DNA of 64,000 nucleotides from Acanthosepion pharaonis (GCA_903632075.3 CAHIKZ030005497.1:1562001-1626000), one strand, 5' to 3'; numbered from the stretch's first letter, positions 1 to 10,412 are shown. The notes: generated from the letters alone by a model not told the origin. A program made the numbers and translations.

Positions 1-1
1 A

Positions 2-56
<55 letters not shown>
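1..56. repeat. (TA)n microsatellite
   Basis: Pure TA dinucleotide array at the window edge. It directly abuts the hammerhead-bearing repeat that follows. Confidence 0.97.
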
Positions 57-58
<2 letters not shown>

Positions 59-119
59 AAATATAGTCTTAAGGTGTGCTATATTTATGGGATAAAGTGC
101 TCAATATCGGAGATAGAGC

Positions 120-179
120 GTCTGTTTCATGCTATATGCAATCGTCAGGCCTGACGATTGCATATAGCATGAAACAGAC
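120..179. repeat. Perfect 60-nt palindrome
   Basis: The left arm 120-149 is the exact reverse complement of 150-179, with no spacer. It is made by two inverted copies of the ribozyme-like segment. Confidence 0.95.
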
Positions 180-187
180 TGTCGCCT
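147..187 (+). ncRNA. Hammerhead ribozyme-like fold (type I), copy 1
   Basis: The core CTGACGA is at 151-157. Stem II is TGC/GCA with loop ATATA, preceded by a U-U juxtaposition. GAAAC is at 171-175, followed by a 5-nt loop and the GTC triplet at 181-183. Stem I would be AGGC/GCCT (147-150 with 184-187). All invariant core positions are present. Because the sequence lies in a perfect palindrome, a competing 30-bp hairpin would form in an RNA covering both arms, so activity here is doubtful. Confidence 0.5.
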
Positions 188-229
188 CTAAGTGTTGACT
201 TCTATGTTCACTTTTATATTTATATATAT

Positions 230-340
<111 letters not shown>

Positions 341-389
341 GTGTATACAAATATAAATAAAAATATATATGTATAATTATTTTATATTA

Positions 390-505
390 TATATGGTACT
401 TATTAGAAAGCGCCCAATATCAGAGATAGTGCTAATATATTTGGTTGTATAGATGTGAGTTTGTGACCCTGGGTTTCACGCTTTTAGCGATCGTCACAAA
501 CTCAC
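390..505 (-). repeat. Hammerhead-bearing repeat, copy 2
   Basis: On the minus strand this shows the same order as the 20.7-kb copy: GACGA, short stem, GAAAC, 5-nt loop, GTC, then a tail containing 'CTATCTCTGATATTG' followed by a GC-type variant of the 'GCACTTT' block. It lies about 150 bp from copy 1, in a region otherwise made of TA/TG arrays. Confidence 0.6.
455..505 (-). ncRNA. Degenerate hammerhead-like hairpin
   Basis: Minus strand: a 10-bp perfect outer stem (GTGAGTTTGT with ACAAACTCAC) encloses GACGA, a CGC/GCG stem II with loop TAAAA, GAAAC, a 5-nt loop and GTC. The core C3 position reads G and is drawn into the outer stem, so catalysis is not expected. The architecture, including the U-U pair at the base of stem II, matches the 20.7-kb copy. 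Confidence 0.4.
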
Positions 506-510
506 ATATA

Positions 511-511
511 T

Positions 512-568
<57 letters not shown>
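511..568. repeat. (TA)n microsatellite
   Basis: TA dinucleotide array beside the degenerate hammerhead copy. Confidence 0.96.
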
Positions 569-573
<5 letters not shown>

Positions 574-690
574 ATTTACATTAATTTTTAATTTCAGATA
601 TATAAATATCATTGACGGTAAGATTGCTATCACGACAAAAGAAAATCATGATTGAATAATTGAGAGAAATAGAACGTTGGCAACAAAGAA

Positions 691-1290
691 ATGATTAAAT
701 GGCTCGGGGCTGTGGATTTAGATATCACAATAGCCTTTGACACGTTTTGGTATTCTAGCCTTCTTCACAATCATAAGGGCTATACCGTCTCTGACCGAAT
801 TTTTGACATAAACAAATCGTTCTTAACAAATCGTATAATGACCGGTGCGTTGAATGGCGACGCATCTAGATGCTTTAACATTATTGTGATGACCTCTCTA
901 TTATTGGACCTTCGTTGTTTCTTATGTTCATCAACGACCTTCCCGATTTCATCAGTACCCAAATAAGTATTTATACAAATGACACAACTATTTAATCCAG
1001 TCTAGTAAATAGGACAAGCCTGACAAAGTAAAACTTGCAGCTGGCATCTAATGAAGGTTTAACTGGGGGGAAAAGTCTTGTAATCCCACACAAAAGTGCT
1101 ATCTTTTAAACATCATAAAAAACTACACCTCCACCAACATGGCTGATGCTAAATTCCAGGAGAGCAACTCACTGAATCTACTTGATTTCATGTTTACTAC
1201 TGGCATTTAATGGCGTAATTATATTGAATCCATTGCTCGGTTTTGTTGCTAAGAAATCTGATTCACTGTGTCGTGTCTCTGTAATCGTAC
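691..1290 (+). mobile_element. LINE reverse transcriptase fragment (CR1/Jockey-like), decayed
   Basis: A 91-codon frame from 691 reads like a non-LTR reverse transcriptase. It has an AVDLDITIAFDTFW stretch (the family's 'LDxxKAFDxVWH'), then SDRIF, SFLTNR and a damaged 'LFxxFINDLP' segment. Further on, 'YTNDTT' near 970 stands where the catalytic Y-A-D-D box should be. At 1150-1270 further thumb-domain pieces follow (NYIESIA and VAKK-like). Several stops and frameshifts lie between. The catalytic YADD is lost, so this is a dead 5'-truncated copy. The same segment order occurs in the LINE at 22490-23422. Confidence 0.7.
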
Positions 1291-1690
1291 CTTACTTGGT
1301 CGTCCAAAATTCCAAACACCGCGGCTGGTCGCTGAAGTGACCGCTTCAATCCAGAACTAACCTTATCCCACGTTGTGATTTAAGTTTGATCATAAGGCAG
1401 CCAAGATCGAATCGTCGCAGGTGTCTTCGTGCTGGACTGGTCCAAGCAGGGCGATGATGTACAGGAAAAAAATAACACTCGAATAAATTGAACAAAATTA
1501 AATACTGTTTATATATCAGTCCTCCGTACAATAATTGGTTTGTATCAGAGTTCGCATGCAATTATTTATCAGCCCAACCCGCATCTAAATCGGAAGTGAT
1601 ACTATCCTTGTTGATTTTGCAAAATCTGGTTTGCTATTTTGGTAAAATTTGGCACAAGACTGAAGTCGGAGGCTTTCTTCGGTAGATAAT
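1291..1690. other. No recognisable feature
   Basis: Sequence downstream of the LINE fragment. Short frames overlap on both strands but none resembles a known protein. Confidence 0.5.
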
Positions 1691-1693
1691 CAC

Positions 1694-1880
1694 GTGAGCA
1701 TCTCCCCTGTTTCTGGTCACGTCTCCGTCTCTTCTGCGCCTCTTCTCTCTTCTGCGACCAGTGTCCGTCTCTCCTGCGTCTCATCTCGCTTCTGTCTCCG
1801 CCTCCATCTCCTCTGTCTCTCTTCTCTCTTCTGTCTCCACCTCCGCCTCCTCTCTCTGTCTCCTTTCTTCTACTGAATTC
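1694..1880. repeat. CT-rich low-complexity tract
   Basis: Pyrimidine-rich irregular repeats of 'TCTCTTCTGCG' and 'TCTCCGCCTCC' type. Both strands appear open only because of composition. Confidence 0.85.
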
Positions 1881-2202
1881 GCGTCGCGCATTCGTAATTA
1901 TGGACATTCGCCAAAACTGGCATGAGGGTATGGCGAGGTAGGAGCATTTCGGCGAATCCACTCCGGCTTACGTCATAACTTTAGGGAATTTCTTCTCTCC
2001 ACCCTCCTATATTATTACATCTCATTAAATCTCCTCAGTGAGCGTGGGTGGCTTATCCATCAGCTCCTGGTATTTCAACTCAGCTTTCGACCAGAAGAAT
2101 CAACTCCAAATTCGTTGTTTACAAAAAAAAAATGAAATTTTCGCTTTACAGCTTTTCTTTGTAGTTGTGTATCAATCAATATTGCCCCCTAAGTCTGGGA
2201 AA

Positions 2203-2543
2203 GGCTTTTCCATTGCACAAACTGCTCGACATAGGTTTTATTTTACCGCGGTAACAACAAATAGTATCACATCAGACAATTTTCCACGTCAGAATACATC
2301 TTGCATATTCAGAAATCGACGATTTTCCATTGCACAAACTGCTCGACATACAGTTCAAGTCGTTTATGGGTTTTTGGTATTAACACTTCTCTGTTCAAAG
2401 TCTCTCAGCGACTACACTTTCTATTAATACGACAACTTTCATAGGTTTTATTTTACCGCAGTAACAACAAATAGTATCACATCAGAGAATTTTCCTCGTC
2501 AGAATGCATCTTGCATATTCATAAATCGACCATTTATCCGTGC
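2203..2543 (+). repeat. Direct duplication, period about 210 bp
   Basis: Bases 2230-2333 (from 'CATAGGTTTTATTTTACC' to 'AAATCGAC') recur at 2440-2543 with a few differences. 'TTTTCCATTGCACAAACTGC' also occurs near both 2205 and 2323. The second copy leads into the LINE below, so this may be a local duplication of its upstream part. Confidence 0.8.
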
Positions 2544-3060
2544 ATGGAATATTTCTGCTATATCTGGTCTATTTCTCCGGATATATATCTGGAGAATCTA
2601 GCCAAAATCTAAAGAAGTTTCTGTAATCTTATGGGTCTTGACCTGTCATCTCGACTTCAGTCGTTTTCCCACCGCACAACATGGCGATCCCTCTGTTTTT
2701 CCTATGACTATTTTCCTGGCAGTTGTTCTAATGAGCACACCTCCTTGCTATCACAACATGAATTTAAGTGTATAAAGGACTGGTAACCAGTTATCGTCGT
2801 TTTACTGTTGAAATAACTAATGTAGCAGTTCTAATCTAATAGTTACTTTTCTCGCACTGTGGAACTCTCCTCCTATATCTCGCTTCCTTGACACCGTGCA
2901 ATCTCCAAAGATTTAATTAAAACGCCAGTCTCCATCTTCTCTGGTCGTGAAACCAATTCTTTTGTTGTCCGTCCTCCTCCTTGAAATCTACTCCTCTTTC
3001 GCTTTAGTTAACCCCTTGTCTCTTAGAAATATGCATCTTCTTGTTTGGAATAAAATCAAT
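2484..3060 (+). mobile_element. LINE family Y, C-terminal RT region, decayed
   Basis: Broken frames show the sequence of C-terminal motifs shared with the 22.5-kb and 33.5-kb copies. These are a 'STIRPCMEYFCYIWS' stretch, 'LDLSSRLQSFSHR' and 'SRTVELSS'-type remnants of 'SRLWNSLP'. Stops and frameshifts are frequent. In CR1/Jockey LINEs this part follows the RT thumb. 5' truncated. Confidence 0.7.
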
Positions 3061-3149
3061 TAAAAACAAAATATCGGCACAATAAAACGGTTTCAGCGCG
3101 CGGTATAGTTAGTGAAGTGTGTAAAAGCCATACCACGAGTTTTTTTAAG

Positions 3150-3530
3150 CTTCTCACTCCAAGCAAGGCGGGAGTGTCACTAGCACATAAGGGGTTACAG
3201 AGGATTTGGAGCAAGAATAAAGAGGCGTGATAGAGGAAAGGATGAAGAGAAGGACAGAGAATAGATCAAGGCATCTGGAGGTCGATTGACATTGCATTTG
3301 AATATTTGGAGATTATAGCTATCAGAGAAGCAAGTAAGAGGAAGGGAGTTCCACAGACGGGAAGTGCGAAATATGAAACTATTGGTGTAGATGGGACGGT
3401 TGCATTTAACCATTTCGACAGTGAAACGGTGGGACCGAAATGCCAACCTTGTGACACGTTTCAATTTATGCAGTTTAGGAACTAGCGAATGAAACTCGTT
3501 GGAGCATTTAAGTTTGACGCAAGTCGATGG
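3150..3530 (-). mobile_element. LINE family Y, 3' end, minus strand
   Basis: The minus frame at 3195-3464 reads RVTRLAFRSHRFTVEM, then TSRLWNSLP and YNLQIFKCNVNR. This is the C-terminus of family Y. The 3' tail matches the 23.3-kb copy through the 'CAAGCAAGG' region at about 3160. The C-terminus is better preserved here than in neighbours, but nothing upstream of it remains in frame. Confidence 0.8.
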
Positions 3531-3610
3531 TTAAGCTAGCACAAAATCACAAGTCATCGTGACTGAGTGTTTGAGTACATTGTTCTTGGTTAAACTGTTG
3601 ATCACGCCAA
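3531..3610. repeat. Flanking module repeated at 5278 and 8741
   Basis: The block containing 'CACAAGTCATCGTGACTGAG' recurs inverted at 5278-5345 and in plus sense at 8745-8815. It is contiguous with LINE Y sequence in two of the three places, so it is probably an internal part of some copies. Confidence 0.7.
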
Positions 3611-5277
3611 ATTATGGGCTTTTTCCGAGGAAATGTAACTAAGTTCTTATAACTTATTTTAATTTTTCTCGAATATCATTTATGATATTCTTGTAACCAT
3701 TTGTTTCCTCCTCATAAAAATCTTCTTTTTTTGATTATCCTGTAATCTCTCCTCAAATTTTACGCCTTTTTCAAAGATGTGTTCACATCTTTTCATAACT
3801 CTACACCATCAGACTTCTTTTTTGAAGTTGTCCCTTTCCTACGACACATAACATGCTTTATATATCGCAAATAAAAATAATAAATATTTTTAACTGCTAT
3901 CAGATATATTTACAATATTTTAATCAATTCTTGAGTTGATTCATAAAATCTTGCCGTGCCAAATATGTTTAATGAAACTAGATATTATGAACTGAAATTC
4001 ACACGGCATATCGTATCGAATATAAGTTTATCCAGTAAATTTAGCCAGCATTAGTTCACTAATACCAATTTTATTATGAAAACATTTACTTGAATAATCA
4101 AATCTGCTTTAGTGGAACTGAGACTGAAACGCCCATTCAAACAATATACCAACGGGGAGACTGTGGGAATTACACCTACTTTGTCTGTTAGGACAGACGC
4201 TATTTGGCTGTATTCTGAGGATTATATTAGGAAGGAATAACCCCGATTCTCTTTTTTCACTTACGAATTCGATAGGTTTATTTCCTCGCAGAGCTCAATC
4301 TGAGATTCAAACCAAGCCACATGGCACATCTCACACACATACACAGACACACACACACACGCCCGCGCGCGCACACACACACAAACACACACAGACATTT
4401 TCTAACATCAAAATCTACAGATGTTTTTCTTCCTCTTTTCAGTACACAAGTATATTTTCTATTTTCATGAATCATGTTATTTTTTATTATGGAAATACAT
4501 TTATAAAGTTCCTTTACGTTTTGAGTGTATTTCTTCTTAATATGTTGAATAAACTTGTTTTGAAAAGGTTTTATTTTTCGTTTGCCTTGAAAGTTTTCCA
4601 CCCCAGCTCTTAAAAGTTTTAACTCATCTCGTTAAAAACCTTTGAGTAATAACAACACCGTCCATTTCTAAGCATCATTTGGCAGCAACATTTTTGCTCA
4701 GTCTATTAGTTCTTCAATTCAGTATGACACCATTTATATATTCTTCATGTTTTGCTAAAAGGCGAAACTCGTAATCATCTGAGCTTTTTTCAACATAAAG
4801 AAGATATAATCTTATTCTTAAAACACTTTTCATATACTAAAACCAAAGGGCAGATGGCTGAAACCCTGTGATAGTAATAAAAAAGATGAAAATGAAGACA
4901 ATAGAGGTAATATGGTTATAATATTCGGCTCGTACTGACGTTAAGACAGAAACGATATACAGATATAGACACCCGTTGGTGACACGTGGTGAAAGCATCT
5001 GTAAGGGTCCTAGGTGTGGTTAAATACTGATAACTCATAAACAAAAACAATAAAAATACATTTTATGGTAACAATACAGGAATACATTTTTATATAAAAA
5101 AAAAATTACCAACAATTTATATAGTAAAATTACCAACAATACATACACATATTTTTCGTTTAAATCAGCTTCTAGTAAATATGTCCCCAAACATATATAT
5201 AGACAAAAGAGTATCCTGTATTCAGTTAATAATAACATATATCATATTTTCATTATTTTCAAGCACACAAGAAAATG
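3611..5277. other. AT-rich DNA, nothing recognised
   Basis: No coding signature on either strand. It contains a short CA/CG-rich tract at 4321-4395 and T- and A-rich runs near 5035-5240. Confidence 0.6.
4321..4395. repeat. (CA)n tract with CG interruption
   Basis: CA repeats interrupted by an alternating 'GCCCGCGCGCGC' run, a purine-pyrimidine alternation. Confidence 0.85.
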
Positions 5278-5580
5278 GGTGCTTGAAAAAGTTTAACCAA
5301 GAACATTGTAATCAAACACTCAGTCACGATGATTTGTGACTTTGTGCAAGCTTAACCATCGACTTGCGTCAAACTTAACTGCTCCGACGAGTTACTTTCG
5401 CTAGTTCCTATACTGCATAAATTTAAACGTGTCACAAGGCTGGCATCTCAGTCCCAACCTTTCACTGTCGAAATGGTTAAATGCAACGGTCCCATCTACA
5501 CCAATAATTTCATGTATCGCACTTCCCGTCTATGGAACTTGCTTCTCTGATAGCTATAATCTCCAAATATGGTCCATAAG
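5278..5580 (+). mobile_element. LINE family Y fragment, inverted copy of 3300-3610
   Basis: Plus-strand reading gives TRLASQSQPFTVEMVKCN and TSRLWNLLL-type pieces. The DNA is the near-identical reverse complement of 3300-3610, including the non-coding module. The two copies are 1.7 kb apart and oppositely oriented. Confidence 0.75.
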
Positions 5581-5679
5581 GAATTGATATGCCTTTAAAC
5601 AAACAAATCTGTCCGGAAAGACAAAATTAAATGACATCAGATATGAGAACAATAATCCCTATGAAAATAATATAAGTAA

Positions 5680-5734
5680 TAACTCCTGATCCCAGAAATT
5701 CAGACTTTGTTTGAATTTCTGGGATCAGGAGTTA
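5680..5734. repeat. Perfect 23-bp hairpin, 9-nt loop
   Basis: Bases 5680-5702 are exactly complementary to 5712-5734. The loop is 5703-5711. There is no T-run or coding context to suggest a terminator. It may be a foldback relic. Confidence 0.95.
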
Positions 5735-6124
5735 CGTACTTTAAAGGGTATAGTACCTTGCTCTGAAAATCGTACAGGTTCTAAATACAATAGTAAGGCA
5801 CCTGCTAATGTATAATCGTTCTCCTTTGTATGTGTGTGCGACGGGAGGGGGTCATTTTCCTTTAATTCCCGGGGGAAAATGTTAGTTGATTTTGTTTAGC
5901 GGCATATCAGATTCTATGGGTTATTTCATGCCAACATCTAAATAACCTGAACACAACTTTATGTTGTCAACTAAATATATTTTGAGCGCAATTACATGCT
6001 TTCAACTACAGATAAAATATATTGTTGATTATTTTGCATTAAATATGTATTGTTGATAACTGTAATATAAATATGTATTGCTGGTACAATATAAATATAT
6101 ATTTGTCTATATTTCTGAGATGAG

Positions 6125-6555
6125 ACATTATTTACATTATTCGGACTATTGTTCTCATTTTTGTCGCCATATTTATTACAACGTTTCGGCCGTTGTACCT
6201 TCCGGCCTTCTTCAGGTGGTTGGAATGTCGAACTGAACCCTTTATTTCGTTCACTGGGGTAGACTGTTCTAGTTCCATGTGCCATGTTTAATGGATGTCA
6301 GTTATCAGGTATCTCCTTTTAATTTTCCCTCTGAAAGTTCTCCACTGCCTTAGCAGGGTATTGAACTCACACTCTTTGGCTTCTGTCACTGGATCTAACC
6401 AACGGCTTTATCCACTGTGCCATGTGTCCTTGAGATAAAGGGTTCAGTTCGACATTCCAACCACCTGAAGAAGGCCGGAGCGTACAACTGCCGAAACGTT
6501 GTAATAAATATAGCGACAAAGATGAGGACAATAGTCCGAATAATGTAAATAATAT
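6125..6555 (-). mobile_element. Penelope 3' end with tRNA-like head and inverted tail
   Basis: Left arm 6133-6250 and right arm 6432-6550 are inverted copies (about 90% by eye) of the Penelope terminus also seen at 60755-60830. Each reads 'CCTGAAGAAGGCCGG', then 'GAAACGTTGTAATAAATA'. Between them, on the minus strand, a tRNA-like segment has 'TGGCACAGTGG' (A-box-like) and 'GAGTTCAATACCC' (B-box-like). The 61-kb Penelope element has the same tRNA-like segment in its 3' region. This may be a short element mobilised by Penelope or a truncated copy. Confidence 0.7.
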
Positions 6556-6935
6556 AGATATATATTGTTGATAATTTTACTATAAATAGTTATTGCTTGT
6601 AATTTTACCATAAATAGGTATCTTTGTTTCGTTGATTTTGGTCATATAAACCTCTTTGAGTTATTTAATGTTGAAATCAAAATATTGAGAACATAATTTT
6701 ATGACTTCAACTACTAAATATATTTTGAATACAATTACATGTCTTCAATTAAAGATAAAATGTATTGTTGGTCATTTTACTTTTAATAAGTATTACTAGC
6801 AATACTTATTTAAAGTATATTATATAAATATGTATTGTTAGTAATTTTACAATAGAAATGTATTTTTATACTTTCAGTGCTTAGTTTTTTGTTGAAGGGG
6901 GACATTAGTTCGCATAGCTGGAACCCCGACAGGTG
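6556..6935. other. AT-rich, weak local repeats
   Basis: 'ATATATTGTTG' and 'AATTTTAC' motifs recur at 40-80 bp spacing. The same motifs appear at 6010-6090 before the Penelope piece. No gene seen. Confidence 0.5.
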
Positions 6936-7184
6936 CTACAACACCGTGTCAGGCTGGACCTGATAACAACAGCAATTATGATGATGTTCCACTCTCCTCA
7001 AAATGTACAATCTTCCTATCAAAGACATTACTGCCGGATGTAGTTTATCGTCCAACCCAGGACTGACAAAGACTAGCGAACGTTTGCCTTCTTTCATGCC
7101 TTTTATTTCATATGAATTATCCAAATGAATATTCAGTGTTTCGCTGAAGTAGTCATGCAGAATCAAATAGTAATCCCGCGAGTG
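6936..7184 (-). CDS. Unrecognised open frame, 83 codons
   Basis: The minus frame is open from after a stop at about 7187 to the stop at 6936. It is of mixed composition (MKEGKRSLVFVSPGLDD, then SLIGRLYILRRVEHHHNCCC) and does not look like microsatellite translation. There is no AUG near its start (the first in-frame initiator would be TTG), and no family is recognised. It could be an exon or transposon remnant. Confidence 0.2.
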   Translation of the reverse strand, partial: HSRDYYLILHDYFSETLNIHLDNSYEIKGMKEGKRSLVFVSPGLDDKLHPAVMSLIGRLYILRRVEHHHNCCCYQVQPDTVL

Positions 7185-7187
7185 TTA

Positions 7188-8030
7188 ACCTCAAGTTCGT
7201 AATGTTGCCTGCATAAGGGAATTACCTAATTCATATAATATTGGATTAAGCGTAATAATTTCTCCGCTGAACCCTAGAGAGTCGGTTTGTTAATTTGAGG
7301 TCTTTAGGTCTTGTATTCAATCTCGCATGTTATCATGAGTTCTGTTTGGAGAACAATGCAATTAAGTTTCATTCGTTTGGCATGTATTTCAATCTTTGAA
7401 TTTTTCTAAGAGCATTTAATTTAGAATCAAACTGCCTTGAGTTCAATCTCAGATATTTGATCTTGGTGGACCAAAGAGTTTATAATGCAGAATGATTTTA
7501 AGTGAGAACTCATCAAAGTTTGATTATTTCGTTTTACTGTCCACTTTACTATGACTTTTTCTGCTTAAAAGGAGATATTTTTTTCTCCAAGTTTCGTACC
7601 TCACTACATTCATATTATCACTATAAAAAAAACCCGTGGCGGACTGGGTCTAAAATATTGGTTACCAAGAGACAAAGGAGGTCCATTTACAATTATAATT
7701 CTATTGTTTAATCTTCATACAATTTTCGTACGATTTTTGATTAGATAGTTAGCATTGAATAAGAAAATGTTATACGATTATAGCAAACGTTGCGGATGTT
7801 AAAAACGGTAATCTGAATATATAATCAAAACCTTTTTCGTTCAGATATTTAGTGATTTCTCAGTGGTAAAATAATGAGCCCAGAAATGCAAATTACAAAT
7901 CGGAAATATCAAAATCAAACAAATAAAACAAAATAAATATCTGGGAAGTGTTTTAAAAGAGGACGATAAGTGTCATACTGAAATCGGAAGGCGGGTTGGA
8001 AAAGGCAAATATACATTCTAAAATCTAAGC
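7188..8030. other. No recognisable feature
   Basis: AT-rich sequence with short spurious frames on both strands. Confidence 0.5.
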
Positions 8031-8079
8031 AAGAATACCAAGAAGCAAAAAAACAATCTTCCTTAGAAACAAAGAAGAG

Positions 8080-8415
8080 TGTAATGGTATCCGCACTCCC
8101 ATAGGGGCAGTGAATGCTGGATAATCTAAAAGATGAAGAAGAGACTGGAAGCAACAGAAATTTTGTTCTACAAAAGGATGTTGACGATACCATCGACCGA
8201 ATATGGAGTCAACGACGAAGTTCCAGAGAGAATGGAAACAAAAAAGAAACTTATATTTAACACCAGGAAGAGACAACAAAAAATACTAGGACACATAACG
8301 AGGAAAGACGACATAGAAAATCTGATACTCACAGGACAGAGGAAAACAACGCATAACATAGTGAGTTTGACTAAATGGGTTGGAGAATAGGGTTTGGGGG
8401 AAAATACCAAAAACC
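8080..8415 (+). mobile_element. LINE family X, C-terminal fragment
   Basis: The frame at 8133 onward reads RLEATEILFYKRML, then ERMETKKKLIF, RKRQQKILGHITRK and ENLILTGQ. It is preceded by 'GSECWII' at about 8108, separated by one stop. This is the C-terminal signature of an endonuclease/reverse-transcriptase LINE. Other pieces occur at 35100, 38335, 59570 and, as 3' ends only, near 31793 and 58863. The clade is not certain. It is a fragment without RT core. Confidence 0.75.
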
Positions 8416-8740
8416 CTGCCGGCGAACATATTTTTTTACTATATATTCTCGTGTGTGCAGGTTGGTAGACGTAATACACACTGTTCAAAAACGGGAGGTC
8501 TCTCCACTAAGACACCCACATACCACATAAGTATATATATATATATGGCCGAGTGCTTCGCTTTCCGACCATCACACCCAGTTTTGAATCTCATCAATTT
8601 GGAAAATGACTTTTTGCTGTTATCGGTCCGGGGAGGCGATCCCAGTTTGCAGAACTTTTGGAAAAATGTCTGAAAACCACTACTACCTTTTGATCCAAGC
8701 CTCATGAATAGACGGTTGTTAGAAATTCATTAGAGGCTGT
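8416..8740. other. Possible SINE-like piece, otherwise unassigned
   Basis: 'ATGGCCGAGTGCTTCGC' at about 8546 followed by 'GTTTTGAATCTC' at about 8581 faintly resembles tRNA A and B boxes. No second copy was found in the window. A single short frame here is not convincing. Confidence 0.25.
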
Positions 8741-8820
8741 GCTAGCAAGAAGTCACAAGTCATCGTGACCGAGAGTTTTAGCGTACTAGCGTTGTTCAAA
8801 GTGTTGCTCACGACAAATTA
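8741..8820 (+). repeat. Third copy of the LINE-Y-associated module
   Basis: 'AAGTCACAAGTCATCGTGAC' and 'CACGACAAATTATG' match 3545-3610. Divergence is higher than between the other two copies. Confidence 0.6.
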
Positions 8821-9363
8821 TGCGCGCTTTCCGTCAGCATGGCTGCAGTATAAACCACAGGTGGGTTGGAGAAGTGTTGAACAAGCACACATGTGCCTGA
8901 GTTGTAGTCTGGATTTCATAGCAGCTCTAGTAGACGGATACACTCGAAAGACTAGTTCCCGGCCATTGTATATAAACACATATCTCCATTTGAATATCTT
9001 TGTATGTATGTACGCTTCTTAGCCTATGCAATTTGTATGTTCGCATTTGCACGTTTTCATGTATAACATTCAGAAACAGAAATTAATTTCAATTTTGCAA
9101 AATTCGAACGGAAAAACAGAAGACAATGGTATCTGTAAATGTGTGCAGTTATTAATCATTTGTTGTCGGCTGCCATAAGAACACATGGGAAGAGGAAAAG
9201 AAGCTTGTTAATTTTTCAGTGTGAATGACTTTCCTAATTGAAAATTATTATTTAAAATCCTGGTTCTAATTTGCTTCATAGTATAATCACCTTTTTCAGA
9301 CAAAATCTTTGACACATGGAGGCACTGCATAAGATAAATATTTGCTGGTAAGAAACTCAAATT
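8821..9363. other. No recognisable feature
   Basis: Unassigned AT-rich sequence leading to a microsatellite cluster. Confidence 0.5.
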
Positions 9364-9429
9364 CAACCGAAGTCTATATTTGCAGATCCCCCAGAGAGGG
9401 ATAAAAGATTGCCAAAAGAATTTGATATC

Positions 9430-9436
<7 letters not shown>
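9364..9436 (-). repeat. Dispersed repeat R, minus copy
   Basis: The reverse complement shares 'ATCAGATATCAAATTC' and 'GGGGGATCTGCA' with 10698-10775. It ends exactly where a TA array begins, as the other R copies do. Confidence 0.65.
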
Positions 9437-9527
<91 letters not shown>

Positions 9528-9563
9528 ATATATATATCTGGGGTGTGTTTGTGTGTGTGTGCA
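9434..9563. repeat. (TA)n(GT)n compound microsatellite
   Basis: About 80 bp of TA followed by interrupted GT and TA runs. Confidence 0.96.
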
Positions 9564-9965
9564 CGCTTTAATACCAAGGAAAAAGAAAGGCGGAATTTTC
9601 CTGTGGTCTTTTTCAATCATACTAAGAATAAAGAAAGAATGTGACTTACTATTCCGAGGAATATTGTTGATATTTGAATTCTCCCTGTGGAAATTACACT
9701 CTGTGAGTAAACCGAAATAGCTGTTTAATGCCTCAATGTGTGAATTTTTTTGAAAATAAATTTCAACTACTATCTGAGTCATTATTGTCGCCTGTTGAAA
9801 AAGAACACAAGTGTGTTAGAAAATTCCGACATTAAAATCTTTGTCTTCGTCTTTCAATTTAGTCACCAGATTAACACATAATAAATGTCGATTTTATTGT
9901 CAATGTTGGTACCAATTAGTAGATTTTTTATTCTTAAAATTTTAACATGCCTATTAAATCTCTCT
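9564..9965. other. No recognisable feature
   Basis: Short unassigned stretch between microsatellites. Confidence 0.5.
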
Positions 9966-10020
9966 ATTTCTCCTTATTTCTCTCTCTCTCCCTCTCTCTA
10001 TCTCTCTCTCTCTCTATCTC

Positions 10021-10054
<34 letters not shown>

Positions 10055-10106
10055 TATATATACAAATATATATGTATACATATACACTACACACACATAT
10101 ATATGG

Positions 10107-10146
<40 letters not shown>

Positions 10147-10172
10147 GTATACATGCATGTATATATGTTAAA
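9966..10172. repeat. (CT)n/(TA)n/(CA)n mixed array
   Basis: CT-rich start (9970-10020), then several TA blocks broken by TG, CA and GTA interruptions. Confidence 0.92.
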
Positions 10173-10336
10173 AAAGATTATTTATGTATGGAAGATAACT
10201 TTCTTAGGCAAATAAACTTTGTAATTACAATGTTCAATATCGAGGTAGATATAATTATTATTATTAAGGTGTTTATTGACATATAAATATATTTACGTAC
10301 CTCATGAGTAAATAGGTAAGTTAACGTACTGATTAT

Positions 10337-10339
<3 letters not shown>

Positions 10340-10409
<70 letters not shown>
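10340..10409. repeat. (CA)n(TA)n array
   Basis: Short CA run then about 64 bp of TA, ending at the boundary of repeat R. Confidence 0.95.

Positions 10410-10412
<3 letters not shown>

Noticed and set aside
8025..8705. Minus frames with hydrophobic character
   Set aside because: They lie opposite the LINE X fragment and show no domain; hydrophobicity follows from base composition.
9208..9782. Overlapping frames of up to 139 codons on both strands
   Set aside because: They share a (TA)n core giving Ile-Tyr repeats; flanks do not resemble proteins.
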